From positions 1 to 12,896 of the forward strand of contig JADZET010000331.1 in NCBI GenBank assembly GCA_020850375.1: a stretch of DNA of 12,896 nt, read 5' to 3'. The notes beneath the pieces were generated by a model. That model did not search any database and was not told the origin of the DNA. It saw only the letters and a program-made list of their open reading frames with translations. Position 1 is the first letter of the stretch. Every line of letters begins with the position of its first letter. The DNA comes from Phycisphaeraceae bacterium. Lineage in GTDB: Bacteria > Planctomycetota > Phycisphaerae > Phycisphaerales > Phycisphaeraceae. A program made the translations under genes and the position numbers. This document shows positions 5,672 through 12,770 of this stretch, one piece after another.

Positions 5672-7921
5672 ATGACCGGCAGAGGCGTTGTTTGTTCCCG
5701 GAGGTTTTTGGGCGAGCGTCGGCCCACGACCCAAGCTGTGCTGCGCCGGCTTGTCGCGGCCGCGTGGGTCGGCGTCGTGGCTGGTGGGGCGTCTGGTCAA
5801 TCCCTGCCGCGCGTGGCGGTGGAGGACGGCCAGTTCGTGCAGATCGAAGGTGAGTCGACCACGCCACTTTCGGGGGTTCCGGGGGGAGGTTATCGCGGGG
5901 CGAACTACATCCGTCTCTTCCCCGATCGAGCCTGGCACGCGACTTTCGCGCCGGCCTACTACGACGGCCAGCGAGCGGACGAAGCGCTCGCCGAGATGGC
6001 CAAGCACGGCATGAACGCGGTGCGCGTCTTCATCGACCATGAATCGCCGCAGGGCGTGGTGGCTGACCCCGCGACCAATCAACTCTCGACGCAGTACCTG
6101 GACAACTTCGCCGACTTCCTCAGCCGGGCGCGGAGCCACGGCGTGTACGTCATCCCCTCACTGGTCTATCTGGCCGCGACGTCGAGCAACCTCCAGGTGC
6201 TCTACACCCCCGAGCCGGGCCTGCAGGCGCAGAACATCTTCTACCTCGACCCCGGCGCCATCGCCGCCAAGGCGCAGTACGCAGCCGAGTTCGTGCAAGA
6301 GATCAAGAATCGTGATCCCGCCCTGCTCTCGACGGTCCTGGCCTACGAGCTCGAGAACGAGGCGAACATGCTCGACAACGCCTCGCCCTTCTCGCTGACC
6401 AGCGGGCTGGTGACCAACACCGCCAGCGGGCAGACCTACAACATGGCCCTGCCGGCCGACAAGCAGCGCATGGCGGACGACAACGCCATCGTCTGGGCCA
6501 ACGCCTCCGTGGCCGCGATCAAGGGTGTGGACCCCGACGCGCTGGTCAGCGTCAACGTCTTCACTTATCAGGCTGTCGGGCGCACCGGCCCGGGGTTCAC
6601 CAGCGGCTCATCCTTCGGCGACCATCGTTTCCCCGCGCGCCCGCTGGCGCTGCTCGACTCGACCATCGACTACCTTGACGTGCACTTCTATCCGTTCAAC
6701 GACAACACGCTCACCGGCGACCTGACGAGCATCGAGTACCCTGCCGTCCTCGCCCAAGCCCAGGCCCAGGGCACGCCGCTGGTCAGCGGCGAGTTCGGGG
6801 CCTTTAAGAGCGCCTACCCCACGCTCGCCATCGCCGCTCGCAAGATGCGCCAGCACCTCGAGACGCTCGACGACAAGGGCTTCACCAGTCAGATGATCTG
6901 GACCTACGACACCGACGAGCAGGACTTCCTCTGGAACGCCCGCTCCGGCCGCGGCGAGCTCTTCCAGGCCATGATCGCCACCTATCGCAAGCTCGACCGC
7001 TCGACCGCGCCCGTCACCAGCGAGGATTTTCATGTACGGGCCGGCACGACGAGCCTGAACGATCAAGAGTCCGACTATGGCGGCGTGACGTGGCTCGCCG
7101 ATGCGTCGTTGTCCCTGCACGACGTCGGCGACGATGGCATCCTCCAGCGCTCCGGATCGGGCACGGGCGTCGCGCTCGTCCCCTACAACCCCAGCGACAG
7201 CGGCGAGATCATCCGCCTGCACACGAGGTGTGCCTCGCCCGCCGGCACGCCCGACTGGGTTGGCGTCGGCCTGACGGATCAGCTCTCGACCGGCTCCGTC
7301 TTCTGGAACGACGGCTCGCTCTGGGCGCTCCTGCGCGGCAATGGCGGCGTCGAGGTCCACGTCGACGGCGTCTCGCAGACGCTCCTGAGCACCACCACGC
7401 CGACATCCGACTTCGTGGCCAACGGCTTTAATGACCTGGACCTGATCTACGACACCACGGCCAACCTCGTCTGGGTGCTGGTCAACGGCCGGCCCGTGCT
7501 CGAGGCCTACGACCTGGGCGCGACGGTGATCCCCGTGATCGGCGCGGGCCTGCACCTGTTCGCCGACAACTCGGTGGTCAGCGACTTCGACCTGCGACTG
7601 CTGCCGCTGTTCACGACGCTCGCGGGCGACTTCAACGGTGATCGCCGGATCGACGTTCAGGACATTAACCCGTTTGTCATAGCTCTGGTGGACATGGACG
7701 CCTACCTGGCCGCCTATCCCGGCCTCGAGGCCCGCTATCTCGATCTCAACGGCGACGGCCTGATCAACGTGCAGGACATCAACCCCTTCGTCGCCGCGCT
7801 GACAGCCGCCGGCGTGGCGGTCGAGGGGCTCACCATTCCCGAACCGGCGTCGGGCACAATGCTGCTCGTGGCGTCTGCCGCCCTGCACCGGTTGGCCAGC
7901 CGCCGGAGGAATCGGGTATAA
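5672..7921 (+). CDS. secreted GH5-like glycoside hydrolase with dockerin-like module and PEP-CTERM signal
   Basis: A 749-residue exported multidomain enzyme. A long Arg-rich n-region precedes a hydrophobic stretch (about 28-40) with likely cleavage after GASG. Residues about 60-440 form a clan GH-A (GH5/cellulase-like) barrel: NAVRVFIDH (115-123), acid/base candidate E230 in ELENEA, a DVHFYPF strand (336-342), nucleophile candidate E374 in VSGEFGA, and MIWTYD (408-413). A beta-rich region of LamG/concanavalin-like appearance spans about 450-645. Two dockerin-type Ca-binding repeats follow: GDFNGDRRIDVQDINPFVIAL (652-672) and DLNGDGLINVQDINPFVAAL (691-710). The C-terminus IPEPASG (722-728), a hydrophobic segment and RRRNR is a PEP-CTERM signal, which exosortase systems process at the envelope. 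A beta-mannan or beta-glucan substrate is likely but not determined. I chose the ATG at 5672 because GAGG lies six bases upstream; a GTG at 5651 is possible. An intrinsic terminator lies 115 bp after the stop. Confidence 0.88.
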   Translation: MTGRGVVCSRRFLGERRPTTQAVLRRLVAAAWVGVVAGGASGQSLPRVAVEDGQFVQIEGESTTPLSGVPGGGYRGANYIRLFPDRAWHATFAPAYYDGQRADEALAEMAKHGMNAVRVFIDHESPQGVVADPATNQLSTQYLDNFADFLSRARSHGVYVIPSLVYLAATSSNLQVLYTPEPGLQAQNIFYLDPGAIAAKAQYAAEFVQEIKNRDPALLSTVLAYELENEANMLDNASPFSLTSGLVTNTASGQTYNMALPADKQRMADDNAIVWANASVAAIKGVDPDALVSVNVFTYQAVGRTGPGFTSGSSFGDHRFPARPLALLDSTIDYLDVHFYPFNDNTLTGDLTSIEYPAVLAQAQAQGTPLVSGEFGAFKSAYPTLAIAARKMRQHLETLDDKGFTSQMIWTYDTDEQDFLWNARSGRGELFQAMIATYRKLDRSTAPVTSEDFHVRAGTTSLNDQESDYGGVTWLADASLSLHDVGDDGILQRSGSGTGVALVPYNPSDSGEIIRLHTRCASPAGTPDWVGVGLTDQLSTGSVFWNDGSLWALLRGNGGVEVHVDGVSQTLLSTTTPTSDFVANGFNDLDLIYDTTANLVWVLVNGRPVLEAYDLGATVIPVIGAGLHLFADNSVVSDFDLRLLPLFTTLAGDFNGDRRIDVQDINPFVIALVDMDAYLAAYPGLEARYLDLNGDGLINVQDINPFVAALTAAGVAVEGLTIPEPASGTMLLVASAALHRLASRRRNRV

Positions 7922-7993
7922 CCCACGGACTCGGATTGAACACCGCAGTGGCGCCCACGGCGCCCCTGAAACGCGGGGACAAACGGAGGTATC

Positions 7994-8024
7994 GGAGCGG
8001 GAGAAGGCTCAGGAGCGGGAGAAG
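7994..8024 (+). repeat. 13-bp direct repeat downstream of the hydrolase
   Basis: GGAGCGGGAGAAG occurs at 7994-8006 and 8012-8024, an 18-bp period with a GCTCA spacer. It lies in the 3' untranslated region between the hydrolase stop and its terminator. I see no function. Confidence 0.5.
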
Positions 8025-8036
8025 ATTCTCGGTGGA

Positions 8037-8066
8037 CCCCGGCCGGCAACGGCCGGGGTTTTTTTT
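8037..8066 (+). terminator. strong intrinsic terminator of the glycoside hydrolase gene
   Basis: CCCCGGCCG (8037-8045) pairs perfectly with CGGCCGGGG (8050-8058) around a GCAA tetraloop (GNRA type), followed by eight Ts (8059-8066). There is no T-run on the opposite strand, so it acts on plus-strand transcripts only. Confidence 0.95.
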
Positions 8067-8067
8067 A

Positions 8068-8106
8068 TGCTTGACGGGTATAAGAGCTCGTAACGTCCGT
8101 CAAGCA
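8068..8106. repeat. perfect 10-bp inverted repeat at the edge of the low-GC islet
   Basis: TGCTTGACGG (8068-8077) and CCGTCAAGCA (8097-8106) are perfect reverse complements around a 19-nt loop that contains the palindrome GAGCTC. It begins two bases after the terminator T-run and coincides with the composition change. No T-run follows on either strand, so it does not look like a terminator; an element end or recombination site is possible but unproven. The rest of the gap to 8253 shows only weak short inverted repeats. Confidence 0.55.
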
Positions 8107-8253
8107 GCGCACATTCGTAAGCAGCTCCTGTGTCGGTGGTACTCCTCGCTGAGCCGGAGTGGCGTGCGATAGATCAAATACAATCCGGAGTTCGCTCTGG
8201 ACACTCGGGTGCTAGTAGCATATGGCCAAAGGCGAAAAAAACGGCGTTCAGAT

Positions 8254-8460
8254 TCAGGAATGCAGCCGTACCACGAAAGGGCCTGAAGGAGCAGACTTAG
8301 CAGGTCCAGAACCCAAAGGGGGCGACAAGCGATAGTCTGCCTTCTTAGCAACGCCAGCTTTTTGAAGAACTTGAAGTACGGCTTGGATCTGCACAAGCTT
8401 GTCCGCATCGACTGCAGGATTTGTCATCGCAATCTGCTTTGGATCGAGGACTGGCGTCAT
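8254..8460 (-). CDS. small hypothetical protein, co-transcribed with the ClpP-like peptidase
   Basis: A 68-residue protein I do not recognise. It starts 20 bp after the stop of the serine peptidase gene on the same strand, with purine-rich AAAGGAAAGG upstream of its ATG, so it is probably the second gene of a two-gene operon. Residues about 14-40 (NPAVDADKLVQIQAVLQVLQKAGVAKKADY) look like an amphipathic alpha-helix; the C-terminal part (about 44-68) is Pro/Ser/Gly-rich and probably disordered. There is no signal peptide, membrane segment or metal motif. The composition is as low in GC as the peptidase gene. It could be a partner, adaptor or substrate of the peptidase; that rests only on the gene order. 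Confidence 0.6.
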   Translation of the reverse strand: MTPVLDPKQIAMTNPAVDADKLVQIQAVLQVLQKAGVAKKADYRLSPPLGSGPAKSAPSGPFVVRLHS

Positions 8461-8480
8461 ACCTGCGCCTTTCCTTTATT

Positions 8481-9362
8481 TCATTTTAGGCAGATGCCGT
8501 TCGTGTGGACAACACCGTACACACCGATCTTACCCATGTAATCGTCAAGGAACTGATGATACTCTTTAACTTGTCTGCTGAGTTCAGGATCAGCCCCGAA
8601 ATCCTCGATCTTCAGGTTCAGATCTCGTTTTAGCACTTCCATCGAGATGGGCCGGCTATGTGAATGCCATAGTTGATGATCCACTAGCTTCTTTGCCACT
8701 TCGAGAGCTCGCTCTTCTCGCATCTCAGAAGTCACGTCGAGTTGACGTGTTTCCGTCTTGACCCAATCTTTGAATTTAAACTTGGCGAGCCATTCTTTCA
8801 GGAGAGTGTTCGAAAGCTCACAGGCCTCTTCGAAGCTGTGAAGCTCAGCCAAGTCCAATTGCTGTAGCAGAACCATTTCTGCGGTCGTAATCTCGCCATT
8901 GGCGGATCGCTCTTTAAGTCGTTTGAATTGAACGAGATATGAAAGTGCTGGCACCAATTTCCCGTTCCGTTCGATCTGCGGGTCAATTGGCCCGAGGCAT
9001 GAGAAGTAATCCATCATGATCCGATCACCAGACATCGCAAAGACGGTGCCTGCAGACATGGCACGACTCGGAACAATCATCGTCACCTCGTCGTAGTGAT
9101 GGCGAATCGTGTTCACCATCCGCTCCACAACCTCAATGATGCCACCGTCTGTGTCAAGAACAATCGCCAAGCCCTTCTTCAAATCACCGTTCAATCTGCG
9201 TTGCTCAATTGCCTGTCGAACAGCATCATCAAGACCGGAAAAGATCGGTCCGACAACTGCCATCACATCTTGATCAAGCTTCTTCTCGATCAGACCAGCC
9301 AGCCGGTCGAGCTGCTTCTCGACGAATGTGTTGACCCGGATTGCTTGATCAGAATCAGCCAT
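8481..9362 (-). CDS. soluble ClpP/SppA-like serine peptidase of the SDH_sah (serine dehydrogenase proteinase) type
   Basis: A 293-residue protein of the ClpP/crotonase fold. The core shows LAIVLDTDGG (65-74), the oxyanion-side strand before the catalytic region, then VPSRAMSAGTVFAMSGDRIMMD (97-118) with nucleophile candidate S103, and CLGPIDPQI (122-130), a signature of SDH_sah members. The general base is not obvious; a Lys in the following helix (K147 or K150, in VQFKRLKER) is a candidate by analogy with SppA/NfeD-type Ser-Lys peptidases. Charged helices (about 150-275) follow. No signal peptide or membrane segment is visible, unlike many membrane-linked relatives, so it is probably cytosolic. 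The ATG at 9362 has CGGAG upstream; an in-frame ATG at 9404 would add 14 residues. Sampled blocks are about 48-53% GC, well below neighbouring core genes, suggesting horizontal acquisition. The substrate and role are unknown. The 190 bp up to argC hold no gene I can support. Confidence 0.8.
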   Translation of the reverse strand: MADSDQAIRVNTFVEKQLDRLAGLIEKKLDQDVMAVVGPIFSGLDDAVRQAIEQRRLNGDLKKGLAIVLDTDGGIIEVVERMVNTIRHHYDEVTMIVPSRAMSAGTVFAMSGDRIMMDYFSCLGPIDPQIERNGKLVPALSYLVQFKRLKERSANGEITTAEMVLLQQLDLAELHSFEEACELSNTLLKEWLAKFKFKDWVKTETRQLDVTSEMREERALEVAKKLVDHQLWHSHSRPISMEVLKRDLNLKIEDFGADPELSRQVKEYHQFLDDYMGKIGVYGVVHTNGICLK

Positions 9363-9552
9363 ATTCTTGCTCCGTTGCTGTAAATGTAACGGCGCTCTCT
9401 GCAATCCGCCAGCGTCCCCAGGGGGCGGAGAGCATGGAACGTGCGACTTTATGGAGACAAAACCATAGCGAGAATCACTGCTTATTCACTGGCACAGCCG
9501 AAGTCGGATCTTCCGTGGTCACTTGATCCCCAGTTGCCAAACTTCATTTCCC

Positions 9553-10569
9553 TCACTCCAGCCCCGCCGTCGCCGGCTGCTTGAACATCAAATTCATGTT
9601 CTGCACGGCCTGGCCCGAGGCGCCCTTGATCATGTTGTCGATGGCGCTGAAGGCCACCACCTTCCCGCCGACCAGCCGCACCGACAGGTCGCAGAAGTTC
9701 GTGTCGCGCACGTGCTTGACGTTGGGCAGGTCGTTGCGGATGCGGATGAACGGCTCATCCCCGTAGGCCTCTTCGTAGGCGTCGTAGAGATCTTCCTCGG
9801 TGAGGTTGTCGCGGGCCGGGTCGAGGTAGATCGACTCGAGGATGCCCCGGTCGATCGGCAGCAGGTGCGGGACGAAGAGCACCTGGGCCTGCTTGTCCGT
9901 GGCGGCGGCGAGGGTCTGCTCGATCTCCGGCTGGTGCCGGTGCGTGCCGACGTTGTAGGGCAGGAAGGACTCGTTCATCTCCGGGAAGTGATACTGAAGC
10001 GCGGCCCGCCGGCCGGCGCCGGTGATGCCCGAGGCGGCGTTGACGACGATGCCGGTTTCTTTGACCAGACCCTGGGCGAGCAGGGGGGCGATGGCCAGCG
10101 ACGCGGCCGTGGGATAGCAGCCGGGGTTGGCCACCAGGTCCGCCTCGGGGATCTCCGGGCCGAAGAGCTCGGGCAGGCCGTAAACAGCGTCCTCGAGCCG
10201 GTCGGGGTCCTTGTGGGGGTGGCCGTAAACCTTCTCGTACATGATCGCGTCCGCCAGTCGGTAGTCGGCCGAGAGATCGATCACGCGCAGGCCCGCGTCG
10301 AGCAGGCCCGGCACGTGCTCCATCGCGGCCAAGTGCGGCACGCAGGTGAAGACGACCTCAGCCTCGGCGGCGATGGCCTTGGGGTCGATCGGCCTGCATT
10401 GCAACTCGCACCGGCCCATGAGCTGGGGGAATTCCTCGGCGATGTTCGGCAGCTCGCCGCGCTGGCTGGCCAGATAGGTGATCTGGGCTGAGGGATGCCG
10501 CAGCAGGATCTGGATCAGATACAGCCCGGTGTAGCTCGTCGGGCCCAGGATGGCGACGGGAATGGTCAT
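9553..10569 (-). CDS. argC: N-acetyl-gamma-glutamyl-phosphate reductase
   Basis: A 338-residue ArgC, which reduces N-acetyl-glutamyl phosphate to the semialdehyde with NADPH in arginine biosynthesis. The N-terminal Rossmann motif is AILGPTSYTGLYLIQIL (6-22); T11 occupies the position of the usual Ala/Gly. Other blocks: VFTCVPH (73-79), VIDLSADYRL (96-105), the catalytic cysteine C151 in ANPGCYPTA, NAASGITGAG (177-186), the HRHQPEI block with the catalytic His (210-216), and the C-terminal NMIKGASGQAVQNMN (312-326). Length and start are normal. The ATG at 10569 follows a C-run with no Shine-Dalgarno, so translation may be leaderless or SD-independent. No other arg gene is adjacent; it is divergent from the Hsp20 gene. 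Confidence 0.97.
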   Translation of the reverse strand: MTIPVAILGPTSYTGLYLIQILLRHPSAQITYLASQRGELPNIAEEFPQLMGRCELQCRPIDPKAIAAEAEVVFTCVPHLAAMEHVPGLLDAGLRVIDLSADYRLADAIMYEKVYGHPHKDPDRLEDAVYGLPELFGPEIPEADLVANPGCYPTAASLAIAPLLAQGLVKETGIVVNAASGITGAGRRAALQYHFPEMNESFLPYNVGTHRHQPEIEQTLAAATDKQAQVLFVPHLLPIDRGILESIYLDPARDNLTEEDLYDAYEEAYGDEPFIRIRNDLPNVKHVRDTNFCDLSVRLVGGKVVAFSAIDNMIKGASGQAVQNMNLMFKQPATAGLE

Positions 10570-10682
10570 GGGGGTATTTTGCGCGGCTGATGAAGGAAAG
10601 CAAAAAGGGACGGATTGGGCGTCAGGAATTAGTAGCCGGGGAGAAAGATAGAAGAGACTCGGTCAACCCGGCGCATATGACG

Positions 10683-10711
10683 GGCGGGAGTGCCATTTTG
10701 GCATTCTCGCC
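10683..10711 (+). repeat. 12-bp stem-loop upstream of the Hsp20 gene
   Basis: GGCGGGAGTGCC (10683-10694) and GGCATTCTCGCC (10700-10711) pair along all 12 positions in RNA, with two G-U wobbles, around loop ATTTT; as DNA the arms have two mismatches. It contains GAGTGC, but in the opposite arrangement to CIRCE (GCACTC left, GAGTGC right, nine apart), so it is not a CIRCE box. It lies upstream of the predicted promoter and may be an operator for Hsp20 or argC. Confidence 0.5.
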
Positions 10712-10758
10712 ATCACTATTAATTTCTTAAAATATTGGTTTAACACAAGTTATGTTTT

Positions 10759-10786
10759 CTTGTCTGGTGCGCCTCTTGCCCATAAT
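10759..10786 (+). promoter_or_regulatory. candidate heat-shock (sigma32-like) promoter of the Hsp20 gene
   Basis: CTTGTCT (10759-10765), 13 bp, then CCCATAAT (10779-10786). This matches the CTTG and CCCAT cores of the proteobacterial sigma32 promoter (CTTGAAA-N11-15-CCCATNT) with correct spacing. CATAAT alone also resembles a housekeeping -10, but TTGTCT would then be only 15 bp away. Transcription would start about 55 bp before the ATG. Whether this organism has a sigma32 cannot be seen here. Confidence 0.45.
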
Positions 10787-10849
10787 CACGGCGGGAGTCA
10801 CAAGCCCACCCAGGCATGAAGCAGAACCCATTGAGAAGGAGGACAAACC

Positions 10850-11284
10850 ATGCTTCCTACTTTGCGACGGAATCGTTGGAGCAACCCGTTTGATGTGATG
10901 CACCAGGACCTTGACCGCATGTTGCAGAGCTGGTGGGGGGGTGAGGAGGCCAACGGCGAGGGTGTGTTGGGCGCCTACCCCGTGGACATCCGCGAGGACG
11001 CCGAGCACCTCTACGTTGAGGCCGAGATGCCCGGCTTCAAGCGCGACGAGGTGCAGGTGACGCTCGAGAACGGCGTGCTGACCATCCAGGGCCAGCGCAA
11101 GGTCGAGGAGACCAAGGGTGACTCGCACCTGCGTGAGCGGCGGTTCACCCGCGTGGCACGCAGCTTCACCCTGCCGAACACGGTCGATGAGGGCAAGGTC
11201 GACGCCAAGCTCGACAACGGCGTGCTGCACCTGACGCTGAGCAAGCGTGAGGAGGTCAAGCCGCGCAAGATCGAGGTCAAGTAA
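10850..11284 (+). CDS. small heat-shock protein, Hsp20/alpha-crystallin family
   Basis: A 144-residue ATP-independent holdase chaperone that forms cytoplasmic oligomers and holds unfolding proteins for Hsp70/ClpB. The short N-terminal arm (1-40) has WSNPFDVMHQDLDRML, typical of bacterial class A proteins. The alpha-crystallin domain runs from about 42 to 134: YPVDIREDAEHLYVEAEMPGF (43-63), LENGVLTIQGQRK (72-84), ERRFTRVARSFTLP (96-109) and LDNGVLHLTLSK (121-132). The C-terminal RKIEVK holds the I-x-V anchor (I141-V143) that links dimers. AAGGAGG sits seven to eight bases before the ATG. It has its own promoter region and terminator (11357-11380), so it is monocistronic. Confidence 0.96.
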   Translation: MLPTLRRNRWSNPFDVMHQDLDRMLQSWWGGEEANGEGVLGAYPVDIREDAEHLYVEAEMPGFKRDEVQVTLENGVLTIQGQRKVEETKGDSHLRERRFTRVARSFTLPNTVDEGKVDAKLDNGVLHLTLSKREEVKPRKIEVK

Positions 11285-11356
11285 CCCCCCGGAAGTGGAC
11301 TACGGCAGACGAGCCCCGCTAGGTCTGGCGGTGAAGAACGCACAGTGACCAACCAC

Positions 11357-11380
11357 GCCCCGGCTTGTCCGGGGCTTTCT
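11357..11380 (+). terminator. intrinsic terminator of the Hsp20 gene
   Basis: GCCCCGG (11357-11363) pairs perfectly with CCGGGGC (11369-11375) around CTTGT, followed by TTTCTTAT. The T-tract overlaps the stop codon of the convergent CNNM gene (11380-11382). No T-run exists on the minus side, so it mainly serves plus-strand transcripts. Confidence 0.85.
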
Positions 11381-12723
11381 TATGCGCCGGATCCGCCGTC
11401 GCCACCTTCCGCGGGTGGAAGTGGGGGTGGCGCGGGCGCGGCCATGACCTTGTCCACGCGCGTGCCGTCCATGTCCACGACTTCCAGCCTCCAATTCCGC
11501 CAGACGGTGTGCTGGCCCTCGCTGGGCACGTGCCCGAGCTGGGCCATGACCAGGCCCGCGACGGTGCTGACGTCCGGCAGGGGCTCGTCGGTGTCGGGGA
11601 TCTCGAGCGTGGCCATCATCTCGTGCAGGGGCAGTCGGCCGTCGACCAGCCAGCTCCCGTCCTCGCGCCGCACGGCCTTGGGTTTGGGCTCCTCGCCCTG
11701 ACGGCTGACGTCGCCGAGCAGCACCGAGACCACGTCGTTGAGCGTCAAGAGGCCCAGCACGCCGCCGTACTCATCGACGACCACGGCCACGTGGTTGCGC
11801 GTGGCCTGGAACTGGTCCAGGAGCTTGAGCGCGGGCATGGAGCGGGGGATGTAGAGCGGCTGGCGGGCGACGTCGGCGACCTTGAAGTCGCGCCCGGCGA
11901 TCAGGCCGTGCGAGATCAGGTCGCGCACGTGCACGACGCCGAGGATGCGGTCGAGGTCGCCCTGGCAGACGGGGAAGTGCGAGTGCGGGCTGGTGCCGAC
12001 GAGCAGGCGCACCTCCTGGGCGGACAGCGAGTCATTGATCCAGACGATGTCCGAGCGCGGGACCATCAGGTCGCGGACGGTCAGATCGCCGACGCGCAGG
12101 ACGCGCTGGAGCAGCCGGTGCTCCTGCGGGGTGAACACGCCCGTCGAGGCCGCGCGGGAGACCAGGGACTTGACGTCCTCTTCCGAGACGTCGTCGTGCC
12201 TGGCCGTGGGCACGCGCAGGACGGCAAGGGCGGACTCGGTCGACCAGGTGAGGAATCTTACGGCCGGCCCGGCGATCAGGGAGAGGAACGTCAGCGGGCC
12301 GGCGATGGTCGCGGCCACGCGCTCGGGGTAGGCCAGGGCGATGCGCTTGGGGATCAGCTCGCCGAGGACCAGGGAGAAGTAGGTCACGATCAGCACGACG
12401 ACGATCAGGGCCAGGTCGTCGCTGTAGCCCTCGAGCCCGGGCACGCGATCGAAGAGGGGTTGGATGAAGCCCGAGAGCTGTTTCTCGCCGAACGCGCCGG
12501 CGGAGATGCCGATGAGCGTGATGCCCACCTGCACGGTCGAGAGGAAGCGTGTGGGTTGTCGCGCCAGGGCCAGGACGGCGGCGGCGCCCTGCCGGCCGCG
12601 CTGGGCGGCGTGCTGGAGGCGGGCCTGTCGGCTGGTCATGACCGCCAGCTCCGACATGGCGAAGACGGCGTTGACCAGCATCAGGATCAGAAGGATCAGG
12701 ATGGCGGTGAGCATGCCATCCAT
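11380..12723 (-). CDS. CNNM/HlyC/CorC-family membrane protein (DUF21, CBS pair, CorC_HlyC domain)
   Basis: A 447-residue integral membrane protein of the cyclin-M/CorC family, linked to Mg2+ (and in some members Co2+ or Na+) efflux. The DUF21 region (1-170) starts with a transmembrane helix (about 5-23, with the conserved AMSELAVMTSR at 22-32), then STVQVGITLIGISAGAFGE (62-80), an Ile/Val-rich helix (105-122) with the family motif GELIPKRIAL (121-130), and a fourth hydrophobic stretch (140-153). The linker VSEEDVKSLVSRAASTGVFTPQEHRLLQRVL leads to two CBS motifs: DLMVPRSDI...FPVCQGDLDRILGVVHVRDL (about 218-269) and VVDEYGGVLGLLTLNDVVSVLLGD (315-338), which usually bind ATP/Mg. The C-terminal CorC_HlyC domain (about 350-426) may regulate transport. 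A Pro/Gly tail ends the protein. The start at 12723 has no clear ribosome-binding site; an ATG at 12714 is possible. No haemolytic role is implied. Confidence 0.94.
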   Translation of the reverse strand: MDGMLTAILILLILMLVNAVFAMSELAVMTSRQARLQHAAQRGRQGAAAVLALARQPTRFLSTVQVGITLIGISAGAFGEKQLSGFIQPLFDRVPGLEGYSDDLALIVVVLIVTYFSLVLGELIPKRIALAYPERVAATIAGPLTFLSLIAGPAVRFLTWSTESALAVLRVPTARHDDVSEEDVKSLVSRAASTGVFTPQEHRLLQRVLRVGDLTVRDLMVPRSDIVWINDSLSAQEVRLLVGTSPHSHFPVCQGDLDRILGVVHVRDLISHGLIAGRDFKVADVARQPLYIPRSMPALKLLDQFQATRNHVAVVVDEYGGVLGLLTLNDVVSVLLGDVSRQGEEPKPKAVRREDGSWLVDGRLPLHEMMATLEIPDTDEPLPDVSTVAGLVMAQLGHVPSEGQHTVWRNWRLEVVDMDGTRVDKVMAAPAPPPLPPAEGGDGGSGA

Positions 12724-12770
12724 GATAAGTCATCGGGACGCCCGGCCGTCACCGGTGATGTGCCCAGGGG

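Noticed and set aside
6608..7888. 426-codon minus-strand ORF inside the glycoside hydrolase
   Set aside because: Mirror frame of a GC-rich gene, low-complexity Val/Gly/Arg/Asp translation, no start signal.
9341..9526. 61-codon plus-strand ORF between the peptidase and argC
   Set aside because: It overlaps the peptidase start region antisense, has no ribosome-binding site and no features.
9523..10491. 322-codon plus-strand ORF over argC
   Set aside because: Antisense shadow; argC on the other strand is complete and unambiguous.
10683..10711. CIRCE element upstream of Hsp20
   Set aside because: The half-sites are in the wrong order and spacing (GAGTGC first, 5-nt spacer) compared with TTAGCACTC-N9-GAGTGCTAA.
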